The translations under genes were made by a program, and so were the position numbers. Source: an uncultured Rhodospirillales bacterium (GTDB lineage Bacteria > Pseudomonadota > Alphaproteobacteria > Acetobacterales > Acetobacteraceae). From it: a stretch of 64,000 nucleotides of DNA. Numbering within the stretch: the first letter of the stretch is position 1; every line of letters begins with the position of its first letter. Under the pieces are notes generated by a model, which saw nothing but the letters and a program-made list of their open reading frames with translations, was not told the origin of the DNA and did not search any database. Where the stretch lies: contig CAILMF010000082.1 in the NCBI GenBank assembly GCA_903835235.1, positions 62,001 through 126,000 on the forward strand. Reading direction: 5' to 3'. Positions 34,770-42,914 of the stretch are shown here, in pieces.

Positions 34770-35688
34770 GTCGAACCCCCTTGCCTCACCCGCGGCTGCG
34801 CCGCTGGTCATCGTCCTCGGCAGCGTGGTGGTGGACCACGCCTGGGTGGTGGATGACATCCCCCAGCGCCCGACCAAGTCCACCGCGCGCGGCTACAGCA
34901 TGGGCGTCGGCGGCCTTGCCGCCAATGCCGCCATTGCCGTGGCGCGCCTCGGCGGCCGGGTCGCCTTCTGGGGCCGCGTGGGGGATGACGCCAACGGCCC
35001 CGCGGTAGCCGAAGCCCTTTCAGCCGAAGGCATCGACATCGCCGGCCTGCGCCGCTGCCCCGGCGGCCGCACCGCCGTCTCCGCCGTGCTGGTGGACCTG
35101 GTCGGCGAACGCGCCACCATCAGCTTCCGCGGCGCGGGCCTCGACCCAGACCCATCCTGGCTGCCGCTGGACCGGCTGGACGAGGCCGCCGTGCTGCTCT
35201 GCGACCCCCGCTGGCCGCAGGCCGCCGCGCTGGCCCTGGCCGAGGCGCATGACCGCCACACCCCCAGCGTCATCGACGCCGAACGCAGCGAGACCCGCAT
35301 CCTGCACCAACTCGTGCCCCTGGTGGACCACGCCATCTTCAGCGAACCCGGCCTGCAGAACTTCGCCGCCGGCGCCCGCCCGGCCGAGGCGCTGCACCGC
35401 GCCCTGGCCATGGGCACGCGGGAGGTCGCCGCCGTGACGCGCGGCGAGAACGGCGTGCTCTGGCAGGCCGCCACCGAGACCACGCCGCGCCTGACCCCCG
35501 CCTTCAAGGTGGAGGCGCGCAACACCACCGGCGCCGGAGACGTCTTCCACGGCGCCTATGCGCTGGCCATCGCGGAAGGCCAGGGCCTGGCCCAGGCGAT
35601 GCGCTTCGCCGCCGCCGCCGGCGCGCTGCGGGCGGAGGCCGGCCAGACCCCAAATCGCGCCATGGTGGAGGCGATTCTGGCCCGTTGA
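34768..35688 (+). CDS. PfkB-family carbohydrate kinase
   Basis: A 306-residue ribokinase-like sugar or nucleoside kinase. Seen are the N-terminal SVVVDHAWVV, the glycine pair region GGLAANAAIAVARLGG and the PfkB signature with catalytic Asp, NTTGAGDVFHGAYALA. It phosphorylates a sugar, nucleoside or sugar acid; the substrate is not evident. Its ATG at 34768 overlaps that of rluA on the opposite strand within the tetranucleotide CATG, so the two genes share no 5' untranslated spacer if both starts are right. Confidence 0.86.
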   Translation: MSNPLASPAAAPLVIVLGSVVVDHAWVVDDIPQRPTKSTARGYSMGVGGLAANAAIAVARLGGRVAFWGRVGDDANGPAVAEALSAEGIDIAGLRRCPGGRTAVSAVLVDLVGERATISFRGAGLDPDPSWLPLDRLDEAAVLLCDPRWPQAAALALAEAHDRHTPSVIDAERSETRILHQLVPLVDHAIFSEPGLQNFAAGARPAEALHRALAMGTREVAAVTRGENGVLWQAATETTPRLTPAFKVEARNTTGAGDVFHGAYALAIAEGQGLAQAMRFAAAAGALRAEAGQTPNRAMVEAILAR

Positions 35689-35745
35689 GGCTTCCTTCAG
35701 CCCGGCCGGGCTTCCTTCCGGCGCTCCACAGCCGCCGGCCCGCCC

Positions 35746-36966
35746 ATGCCCACCAGCCTGCCCCAGCAAACCCCGCGCATCGCCTGGCTGGAGGGGCTGC
35801 GCGGCCTTGCCGCGGTGCAGGTGCTGCTGCTGCACCTGGCCGGCGCCTTCTGGCTGCCCCTGGTGGAGGGCGCGGCCCGTTCCCCGCTCTACCTGCTGTA
35901 TGACGGCGAAACCGCAGTTCACCTGTTCTTCCTGCTCAGCGGCGCGGTGCTGACGCTGGGCTTTGCGAAGCAATGGCGCACGCCCATGGCCGCGCTGGCG
36001 GCGCGCGGGCTGCGGCTGGGCCTGCCGGCGGCGGCGGCAACCCTGCTGGCGGTGCTGGCCTTCCACGCCTTCGGCAACGCCCATGCCCCGGCTGGGACGC
36101 TGCTGGGCAGTTGGTGGCTACGCGAAAACTGGCTGGCCGATGGCAGCCTCGGCTCCCTGCTGTGGCAGGCCGGGCCGGTGGCGGTGCTGCTCGGCTTTGC
36201 CGACAGCACCACGCTGGCCTTCCTGGCGCCCTGGCTGCCCGCCGGCCCGGCCGCCTACAATGCCCCGCTCTGGACATTGAGCCTGGAGGTCCAAGGCTCG
36301 GTCCTGGTCCTTGCCCTGGTCGGGCTGCGCGCCGCCGCGCCGCGGCTCTGGCCCCTGGCGCTGGCCGCGCTGGGGCTGCTGACGCTGCGCAGCCCGCTGC
36401 TGGGCTTCGTGCTGGGCCACGCCGCCATGGTGCTGCTGCCGCGTTGCACCCCCGCCTGGGCCGCCCTGCCCGGCGCTGCCCGGCATGCCCTGGGCCTGGC
36501 CGCGCTGCTGGCCGGCGCCGCGCTGGCGCTGCCCGCCACGCCCTTGCCGGGCTTCGAGGCGCTGGCCGAGGCCCCGCTGCCGCTGCTGCCCGCGCTGTCC
36601 GGGCAGGCGATCCAGCGCGGCCTGGCCGCCCTGCTGCAACTCGCGGGGCTGCTGGCGCTGCCGGCGCCGCAGCGCTGGCTGGCCGGCGCCCCCATGCAGG
36701 CGCTCGGCCGGCTGTCCTTCCCCATCTACCTGGTGCACTGGCCGCTGCTGATGGGCCCCGGCGCCGCCTTCGCGCTGGCCCTGGCGCCCTGGCTCGGCAC
36801 CACCGCCGCCGCGCTGGCCGGCGCCACCCTCGCCGCCGGGCTAAGCCTGGCGCTGGCGGTGCTCGCCCTGCCGCTGGACGCCGCCGCGGTCCGCCTGGCC
36901 CGCCGCGCCCGGCTGGCGCTCATCGCCCCGCCCGGCCCGCCGGAGGCGCAGCACGCCCCCCTGTAG
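35746..36966 (+). CDS. Acyltransferase 3 family membrane protein
   Basis: A 406-residue integral membrane protein with about ten hydrophobic spans. Diagnostic segments are RIAWLEGLRGLAAVQVLLLHL at the start of TM1, VHLFFLLSGAVLTLGF and GRLSFPIYLVHWPLLMGP. Members O-acylate (often O-acetylate) surface sugars or lipids. It follows the kinase gene by 57 nt. No polysaccharide cluster is adjacent, so the acceptor is unknown. Confidence 0.85.
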   Translation: MPTSLPQQTPRIAWLEGLRGLAAVQVLLLHLAGAFWLPLVEGAARSPLYLLYDGETAVHLFFLLSGAVLTLGFAKQWRTPMAALAARGLRLGLPAAAATLLAVLAFHAFGNAHAPAGTLLGSWWLRENWLADGSLGSLLWQAGPVAVLLGFADSTTLAFLAPWLPAGPAAYNAPLWTLSLEVQGSVLVLALVGLRAAAPRLWPLALAALGLLTLRSPLLGFVLGHAAMVLLPRCTPAWAALPGAARHALGLAALLAGAALALPATPLPGFEALAEAPLPLLPALSGQAIQRGLAALLQLAGLLALPAPQRWLAGAPMQALGRLSFPIYLVHWPLLMGPGAAFALALAPWLGTTAAALAGATLAAGLSLALAVLALPLDAAAVRLARRARLALIAPPGPPEAQHAPL

Positions 36967-37025
36967 ACCAGACCCCTTCGCGCAACTAACCTCCGCCCCA
37001 GTCTGCAATCAGGGGAGCAAGCGCG

Positions 37026-37310
37026 ATGACGATCCATTTCGTCGTCCATGACGAGGGCGACAGCGTGGGCGTGGTGGTGGTGGAGGGCCTGAAGGCCGGC
37101 CAGCCGCTGACCGGCTGGATCATGGACCAGGACAAGATGATCGAGTTCCAGGCGATCAACGACATCCCCATCGGCCACAAGCTGGCGGTCCGCGCCATCG
37201 CCAATGGCGACACCATCATCAAGTACGGCATCGACATCGGCAAGGCGGTCGCCAACATCGGCGCCGGCGAACACGCCCATGTCCACAACGTCAAGACGAA
37301 GCGCTGGTAG
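37026..37310 (+). CDS. suyA: SuyA-like small subunit (SAF domain) of an UxaA-family lyase
   Basis: A 94-residue SAF-fold protein ([20 protein letters not shown] ... [19 protein letters not shown] ... [14 protein letters not shown]). It corresponds to the N-terminal piece of altronate dehydratase and to the small subunit of (R)-sulfolactate sulfo-lyase. The next gene, 11 nt downstream, is the large subunit. A GGGGAG ribosome-binding site is present. Codon use is somewhat less extreme in GC than its neighbours. Confidence 0.75.
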   Translation: MTIHFVVHDEGDSVGVVVVEGLKAGQPLTGWIMDQDKMIEFQAINDIPIGHKLAVRAIANGDTIIKYGIDIGKAVANIGAGEHAHVHNVKTKRW

Positions 37311-37321
37311 GGGTCGCAGAC

Positions 37322-38497
37322 ATGGCAATGGACCTGAAGAACGCCAGCTTCGAAGGCTGGCGCCGCGAGAATGGCCGCATGGGCGTGCGCAACCACGTCA
37401 TCATCCTGCCGGTGGACGACCTTTCCAACGCGGCGTGCGAGGCGGTGGCCCACAACATCAAGGGCTGCATGGCGATCCCGCACGCCTATGGCCGCCTGCA
37501 ATTCGGCTACGACCTTGAGCTGCATTTCCGCACCCTGATCGGCACCGGCTGCAACCCGAACGTGGCGGGCGTGGTGATCATCGGCATCGAACCCGGCTGG
37601 GCAGGGAAAATCGCGGAAGGCATCGCCGCCTCCGGCAAACCCGTAGAGTTCTTCGGCATCGAGCAGCATGGCGACATCAACACCATCGCCCGCGCCAGCC
37701 ATGCCGCCTACCGCATGGTCAAGCATGCGTCGAAGCTGAAGAAGTCGAAGGCCCCGCTGGTTGACCTCTGGGTCTCCACCAAGTGCGGCGAGAGCGACAC
37801 CACCTCCGGCCTCGCCTCCTGCCCGACCAACGGCAACGCCTTCGACAAGCTGTGGGAGAACGGCAACACGCTGGTCTTCGGCGAAACCACCGAACTGACC
37901 GGCGGCGAACACCTGGTCGCGGCCCGCTGCCGCACCCCGGAAATCCGCACCCAGTTCCAGGCGATGTTCGACCGCTACCAGCGCGTGGTCGAAGCCAACA
38001 AGACGTCGGACCTCAGCGACAGCCAGCCGACCAAGGGCAACATCGAAGGTGGCCTGACCACCATCGAGGAAAAGGCGCTCGGCAACATCCAGAAGATCGG
38101 CAAGAAGTGCATCGTCGATGGTGTGCTGGACAAGGCCGAGGCGCCGACCCATTCCGGCCTCTGGTTCATGGATTCGTCGTCGGCGGCGGCCGAGATGGTC
38201 ACGCTCTGCGCCGCCTCCGGCTATGCGGTGCACTTCTTCCCGACGGGCCAGGGCAACGTCATCGGCAACCCGATCGTGCCGGTGATCAAGATCACCGCCA
38301 ATCCGCGCACCCAGCGCACCATGAGCGAGCACGTCGACGTCGATGTCACGGGCCTGCTGCAGAAGCGCATGAACATGGATGACGCCGGCGAGGCGCTGCT
38401 GGACTGCATGCTGCGCACCGCCGAGGGCGAGCTGACCGCGGCCGAACTGCTCGGCCACCGCGAGTTCAGCCTGACGCGCATCTACGAGAGTGCATGA
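37322..38497 (+). CDS. suyB: SuyB-like large subunit of (R)-sulfolactate sulfo-lyase / UxaA family
   Basis: A 391-residue partner of the upstream SAF protein. Its sequence ([69 protein letters not shown]) matches what I recall of SuyB, which releases sulfite from (R)-sulfolactate to give pyruvate. Altronate or galactarate dehydratase relatives are the alternative. No sulfolactate dehydrogenase, sulfite exporter or transporter gene is next to it, so the sulfonate role rests on family resemblance only. Confidence 0.7.
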   Translation: MAMDLKNASFEGWRRENGRMGVRNHVIILPVDDLSNAACEAVAHNIKGCMAIPHAYGRLQFGYDLELHFRTLIGTGCNPNVAGVVIIGIEPGWAGKIAEGIAASGKPVEFFGIEQHGDINTIARASHAAYRMVKHASKLKKSKAPLVDLWVSTKCGESDTTSGLASCPTNGNAFDKLWENGNTLVFGETTELTGGEHLVAARCRTPEIRTQFQAMFDRYQRVVEANKTSDLSDSQPTKGNIEGGLTTIEEKALGNIQKIGKKCIVDGVLDKAEAPTHSGLWFMDSSSAAAEMVTLCAASGYAVHFFPTGQGNVIGNPIVPVIKITANPRTQRTMSEHVDVDVTGLLQKRMNMDDAGEALLDCMLRTAEGELTAAELLGHREFSLTRIYESA

Positions 38498-38504
38498 TCG
38501 GCTC

Positions 38505-38531
38505 GGAGGGGGGCTGGTTCAGCCCTCCTCC
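38505..38531. terminator. Hairpin between convergent suyB and GNAT genes
   Basis: GGAGGGGGGCTG pairs with CAGCCCTCCTCC (12 bp with one G-T pair) around a 3-nt loop. It begins 8 nt after the suyB stop and overlaps the stop codon of the convergent GNAT gene. There is no clear T-run, so it may be a weak or Rho-assisted terminator for both transcripts. Confidence 0.5.
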
Positions 38532-38941
38532 AGCACCTTCTGGTAGCAGGTGCTGCGCGTATCCACGTAGCCCAGCCCCTCATAGAAGCCGCGCGCCCGG
38601 GCATTGTCGGCCCGCACCAGCAACTGCACCTTCCACACGCCGCGCGCCTTCAGCCAGTCCTCCGCCGCCGCCATCATGCGCCGGCCGAGGCCGCTGCCTT
38701 GCCGTTCCGGCAGCGCCGCCACGTAATAGACCCAGCCGCGGTGCCCATCCTCGCCCACCATGGCGCTGGCCAGCACCTGCTCGCCCGCCACCGCCACCAG
38801 CAGCGCGCAATGTTCCCGGCTGCGGGCAAAGGCGATGTCGCGCTCGGGGTCGTTCCAGGGCCGCGCCACCCCGGCGACGTGCCACAGCGCCACCACCTGG
38901 GGCACATCGGCATCGGTGATCGGGCGGATATCCAGGTCCAT
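38519..38941 (-). CDS. GNAT-family N-acetyltransferase
   Basis: A 140-residue acetyltransferase with the acetyl-CoA site ALPERQGSGLGRRMM (motif A, R/Q-x-x-G-x-G/A), preceded by WVYYVAAL and followed by FYEGLGYVDTRSTCYQKVL. It is close in layout to YpeA-type small GNATs. The acceptor is unknown. The gene follows the AI-2E family permease on the same strand after 38 nt. Confidence 0.85.
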   Translation of the reverse strand: MDLDIRPITDADVPQVVALWHVAGVARPWNDPERDIAFARSREHCALLVAVAGEQVLASAMVGEDGHRGWVYYVAALPERQGSGLGRRMMAAAEDWLKARGVWKVQLLVRADNARARGFYEGLGYVDTRSTCYQKVLEEG

Positions 38942-38979
38942 CACGGCCTCGTCAGCTGCGGTCGGCCCGCAGCCTCGCC

Positions 38980-40866
38980 TCAGGCCGGGGCGGGCACAAG
39001 GCCGGCTTCCGCGACCGGCGGTTCCGGCCGCGGCACCACGGGCGCGGCCAACCCGGCCAGCGCCACCACCTGCGCCACCGCTTCCGGCACCGAAAGCGCC
39101 AGCGTCGCGTCCTCGCCCTGCAAGGCCAGCGCCAGCCCGCCCTCCGGCGCCGCCTGCCAGGCCAGCGCCAGGCTGGGCACCCCCGGCAGCCGGCGCCTTT
39201 GCCGCCGCAGCAGGGTCCGCGCCGTCGCCGCGCTGCTGCCGCCCTCCAGGAAGCAGAAGCAGGCCAGCCGCGGTGGCGCCATCGGCCCGGTGCCGGCGGC
39301 ATTGCCGATCAAGCCGCCCTGCTGCACGCCGAAGCCCTGCGCCGCCAGCGCCCGGGCCAGCAGCGCCGCCGCCAGCCCGTCCAGCGGCCCGCGCCCGCCC
39401 AGGCACAGCACCGCGCCCGGCGCCTGCCAGCCCAGCGGCGGCGCCACCTCCGGCTCGTCCGCGGCTTCCTCCAAATCCTCCACCAACTCGCCCAGCGAAA
39501 GGCGAAACCGCTCCAGCCGGTCCTCCGCCAGGCTGCCGCGCGCCAGGTCCAGCTGCGCCAGCCGCAGCGCCGGCATCGCCACCGCGTCGATGTATGCGGC
39601 CAGCGGCTTCTCCTTCAGGCACTTCTCCGCCTGCTCGGCCAGCGCATCCGTGTCGCCGGCCAGGGCCCGCTGGTAGAACAGCTCCTCCGGCTCCAGCGCC
39701 GGCTGGTCGCCCAGCGCCACCTCCAGGAACGCCAGCTTCTCCACGTGCCGGCCCAGCACCACCAGGCACACCGTCAGCGGCACGCTCAGCAGCAGCCCCA
39801 CCGGCCCCCACAGCCAGGTCCAGAAGGTGGCGGCGGCGACAATGGCGATGGGCGAAAGCCCGGTGGACTGGCCGAACACCCAGGGCTCCAGCACCTGGCC
39901 CATCAGCAGCTCGGAGACCGTGAACAGCCCCAGCACCGCCAGCAGCATGCCCCAGCCGGGGTCCACCGCCACCGCCAGCAGCGCCGGAAAGGCGCCGGCC
40001 AGGTAGGCGCCGATGAAGGGGATGAACCGCGCCATGCCCGCCACCACGCCCCACAGCGCCGGGTTGGGCACGCCGATGACCCAGAGCGCCACGGCGATGA
40101 ACACGCCGAAGCCGGCGTTCATGGCGGTCTGCGCCAGGAAGTAGCGGGACAGCCGGTAGGCCGCGTCATCCATCGTCGCCATGGTCCGGTGCAGGTCCCG
40201 CGCGCCGGCCAGGCGGATCAGCCGGTCGCGCAGATCCTCCCGGTACAGCAGGATGAAGACGACCAGGATCAGCACCATCGCCACGGTGGCCAGCGGCCCC
40301 AGCAGCGGCTCGGCCACGTCGCGCAGGGTCTGCAGGGCGCCCGGCTCCGGCGCCCGCACCTCCACCAGCATCGGCCGCGGCTCCGGCGCGGCACTGGGCG
40401 CCACCGGGGCGGTCGGCGCCGCATGGCGCATCTCGGACAGCGTGCCGCTCAGCCGGTCCAGCCAGCCGCCGGCCTGGCGCAGCCCCGCCAGCTTGGCCTG
40501 CACCGTGGTCTGGTAGGCCGGCAGGTTCTCGGCCAGCAGGCTGACCTGGCGCCCCAGCATGCCGCCCACGCCCAGGATCAGCGCGAAGGCCAGCCCGACC
40601 GCCAGCAGCACCGCCGGCGGCCGCGGCACATGCACCTGGCGCAGCACCCCGACCAGCGGCGCCAGCACGAAGCCCAGCAGCACCGCCAGCACCAGGGGAA
40701 TGAACAGGTCCCGGCCGAAATACAGCACCGCCACCAGCAGCACGGCATGGACGGCGCCGGGGCCGAGGGCGCCAGCGGGTGGGCCAGCGGACGCCGCCCG
40801 GGGCGGCGGGCCAGCGGGGGCGCCAGCGGGGGAGGCAGCGGGTGGAGCAGCAGCGGGGTTGGGCAT
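38980..40866 (-). CDS. AI-2E family (PerM) transporter with extra C-terminal domain
   Basis: A 628-residue membrane protein. After a Pro/Ala-rich leader come the PerM-type transmembrane segments (YFGRDLFIPLVLAVLLGFVL, LVVFILLYREDLRDRLIRL, FIPFIGAYLAGAFPALLAV, TFWTWLWGPVGLLLSVPLTV). An extra cytoplasmic domain of about 240 residues follows: helical at first (ALAGDTDALAEQAEKCLKEK), then a Rossmann-like part beginning VLCLGGRGPLDGLAAALLA that resembles a B12-binding-like or regulatory fold. Canonical members stop near 350-380 residues. I chose the ATG at 40866; the frame is open to 41022. Substrate is unknown. Confidence 0.8.
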   Translation of the reverse strand: MPNPAAAPPAASPAGAPAGPPPRAASAGPPAGALGPGAVHAVLLVAVLYFGRDLFIPLVLAVLLGFVLAPLVGVLRQVHVPRPPAVLLAVGLAFALILGVGGMLGRQVSLLAENLPAYQTTVQAKLAGLRQAGGWLDRLSGTLSEMRHAAPTAPVAPSAAPEPRPMLVEVRAPEPGALQTLRDVAEPLLGPLATVAMVLILVVFILLYREDLRDRLIRLAGARDLHRTMATMDDAAYRLSRYFLAQTAMNAGFGVFIAVALWVIGVPNPALWGVVAGMARFIPFIGAYLAGAFPALLAVAVDPGWGMLLAVLGLFTVSELLMGQVLEPWVFGQSTGLSPIAIVAAATFWTWLWGPVGLLLSVPLTVCLVVLGRHVEKLAFLEVALGDQPALEPEELFYQRALAGDTDALAEQAEKCLKEKPLAAYIDAVAMPALRLAQLDLARGSLAEDRLERFRLSLGELVEDLEEAADEPEVAPPLGWQAPGAVLCLGGRGPLDGLAAALLARALAAQGFGVQQGGLIGNAAGTGPMAPPRLACFCFLEGGSSAATARTLLRRQRRRLPGVPSLALAWQAAPEGGLALALQGEDATLALSVPEAVAQVVALAGLAAPVVPRPEPPVAEAGLVPAPA

Positions 40867-41089
40867 GGGCCTCGGCGCAACGGAGGGCGGCGGGCACCCG
40901 CCGGGGCGCTGGGGCCGCGCATCCGGCGCCTCAACGCCGGCTTCGCCCGACCGGTTCGCCCGACCGGTTCGCCCAGCCTTCCCGCCGGCCGGATCAATTA
41001 GGCCAGCAACCAATGTTGCCATCGGTCATGCATTACTGTGATGTAAGCCGCGTCGGACAACGTCCCAGAAGCCGAGAACTAACGAACCC

Positions 41090-42058
41090 ATGTTGCGTCC
41101 ACCCGGTACCCTGGATTTCGCTGCCAGGCTCCGCCTTGCCATCGGACAGGCCAATCTCGGCCGCGCCGGCATTGCGCGCGAAGTCGGCATCGACAAATCG
41201 GTGGTCACCCGCTGGCTGTCCGGCCAGGTCCGCCCGTCCGAACACAACCTGCTTTCGCTGACCCAGGCCATCGCCCGCCGGCTGCCGGGCTTCTGCATGG
41301 CGGACTGGTCCCGGCCCGAAGCCGAGTTCAACGCCGCGCTGAAGATCCCGCTGGCCCCCGTCCCCGGCCCGGCCTCGGCGCCGGGCCTGCTGGGCAATGC
41401 GGTGCAATGGGCGGCGGCGCAGGGGCTGGACAAGGCGCTGGCGCAATATGGCGGGCTCTGGCTGTTCCTGTATGATTCGGTCCGCGTGGCGCGGCCCTTC
41501 GCCGTGGTCGGCGAAATCCGCCTGAGCAGCGGCGTGCTGGAGGCCGAGTTCCGCGACGACCACAATTGGCACGGCCGCGGCCCCGCCTTCGCCCTGAACA
41601 ACAAGCTCTGGGTCGCGGCCGAGGAAGTGGCGCGGCAGGACAGCTTCGGCTTCGCGGTGTTCTGGGGCAGCGCCACCCGCAAGGCGGAGGTGCTGGACGG
41701 CTTCGCGATGGTGCGGGAATTCGCCCCCACCGCCTCGCCCGGGGTCACCCACCTGGTCGGCTTCCGCCTGGGGGAGCTGCTGGCCGACCCGGCCGCGGCG
41801 CAGGAACGCTGGGCCGCCTGCGTCGCCCGCGTCGGCGAGCTGAACATGACGGGCTGGGAAGGCGCGCTGGAGCAGGAGCTGCTGGACCGGCTGCCGCGCA
41901 GCGTGCAGGGCGCGCCGACCACGATGCGACTTCCGGTTGAACACACTCTCGCGATCAGCGACTTCGACCTGGCCGCGGCGGAACCGCCGAATGGCCTGCG
42001 TCGGCGCAGCCTGAAGGCCCTGCGCGCCTTGTTTTCCGAGGCTTTGACCCCGGACTGA
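41090..42058 (+). CDS. XRE-type helix-turn-helix regulator with C-terminal sensory-like domain
   Basis: A 322-residue protein. Residues about 8-65 form a lambda-repressor-like HTH (ARLRLAIGQANLGRAGIARE...VVTRWLSGQVRPSEHNL). The remaining about 240 residues (LWLFLYDSVRVARPFAVVGE..., FAVFWGSATRKAEVLDG) are of unknown fold and could bind a ligand. It is divergent from the AI-2E permease gene and lies 139 nt upstream of the winged-helix regulator. The target is unknown. Confidence 0.75.
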   Translation: MLRPPGTLDFAARLRLAIGQANLGRAGIAREVGIDKSVVTRWLSGQVRPSEHNLLSLTQAIARRLPGFCMADWSRPEAEFNAALKIPLAPVPGPASAPGLLGNAVQWAAAQGLDKALAQYGGLWLFLYDSVRVARPFAVVGEIRLSSGVLEAEFRDDHNWHGRGPAFALNNKLWVAAEEVARQDSFGFAVFWGSATRKAEVLDGFAMVREFAPTASPGVTHLVGFRLGELLADPAAAQERWAACVARVGELNMTGWEGALEQELLDRLPRSVQGAPTTMRLPVEHTLAISDFDLAAAEPPNGLRRRSLKALRALFSEALTPD

Positions 42059-42075
42059 CCCAGTCCTGACATGCT

Positions 42076-42105
42076 GTTGCAACTGCTGATGGTGCATTTT
42101 GCACC
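42076..42105. promoter_or_regulatory. Two palindromes upstream of the winged-helix regulator
   Basis: GTTGCAAC (42076-42083) is an 8-bp palindrome, and GGTGCA-TTT-TGCACC (42091-42105) is a perfect inverted repeat with a 3-nt spacer. A further TGCACC lies at 42120-42125. They lie 90-120 nt before the start of the regulator gene and after the XRE gene stop. Likely operator sites, possibly for one of the two flanking regulators. Confidence 0.5.
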
Positions 42106-42197
42106 TGGGCGCACCGCGCTGCACCTTCCGCGACCCGGCCAGCCCGAAGCAAGGTGACACTACGCCGGTTGCTTCGCCGGCTTCGGGAACAACGCTT

Positions 42198-42914
42198 ATG
42201 GGTCATCTCCGTCCTGGATCCGGGTCGCTCGACCCCCTGGCCGCCGAGCGTCTGGCCGAGCGCCTGGCCGAGCGCCTCGTGGCCCTGCTGGCCGAGGCCG
42301 GGCTGAGCGCGCGGCTGCTGAACCAGGCGCCGCGACGCCAGCCGGGCACCACCGAACCCGCCCCCGACCTGCTGCTGCTGGCCGCGCCGGCCGAGGCCGA
42401 ACTGCTGGTGCCGGAGCTGCGCCGGCAGCGGGCCGCGCATCGGCTGCCCTGCCTGGTGCTGGCCCCGCGCCTGCCGGGCGCGGTGGTGGCGGCGCTGCTG
42501 GAGGCCGGCGCCGACGGCGTAATGGACCTGCATGAACCGGTCGAGGTCGCCTTCGCCCATGCCCGCGCCGTGCTGCGCCGGGGCGGCTGGGGCACCGGCC
42601 GCGGCGAGACCGCCGCCTGGCGCCTGGTGCCCACCCGCCGCGCCCTGCTGCGGCCCTGCGGCACCGACACCGAACTGACCAGCGCCGAGTTCGACCTGTT
42701 CCGCCTGCTGACCATCGCCCCGGGCGAGACGGTCTGCCGCGACACCGTGGCCCACCATGTGCTGCGCCGGCGGATCGACCCGACCGACCGCTCGGTGGAC
42801 AACCTGGTGATGCGCCTGCGCCGCAAGCTGGGCGACGACAAGGCGGTGAAGACCGTGCGCGGCCTGGGCTACATGTTCGCGGGCTTCGAGCGCGGCACGC
42901 TGCTGGTGGGCTGA
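42198..42914 (+). CDS. OmpR/PhoB-type winged-helix regulator with degenerate receiver
   Basis: A 238-residue protein. The C-terminal about 95 residues are a clear trans_reg_C winged helix: ELTSAEFDLFRLLTIAPGE, RSVDNLVMRLRRKLGDD and VRGLGYMF. The N-terminal half has the size and beta/alpha rhythm of a receiver domain, but the phosphorylation segment reads PDLLLLAAPAEAELL, without the expected Asp. No histidine kinase is adjacent. It may be constitutively folded or controlled by other means. The 3' end overlaps the convergent MFS gene by 46 nt. Confidence 0.82.
   Translation: MGHLRPGSGSLDPLAAERLAERLAERLVALLAEAGLSARLLNQAPRRQPGTTEPAPDLLLLAAPAEAELLVPELRRQRAAHRLPCLVLAPRLPGAVVAALLEAGADGVMDLHEPVEVAFAHARAVLRRGGWGTGRGETAAWRLVPTRRALLRPCGTDTELTSAEFDLFRLLTIAPGETVCRDTVAHHVLRRRIDPTDRSVDNLVMRLRRKLGDDKAVKTVRGLGYMFAGFERGTLLVG

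Noticed and set aside
40940-40980. GACCGGTTCGCC direct repeat as a LexA-type site
   Set aside because: The GTTC spacing does not fit the alphaproteobacterial GTTC-N7-GTTC box, and the repeat is more simply local duplication in the permease leader region.
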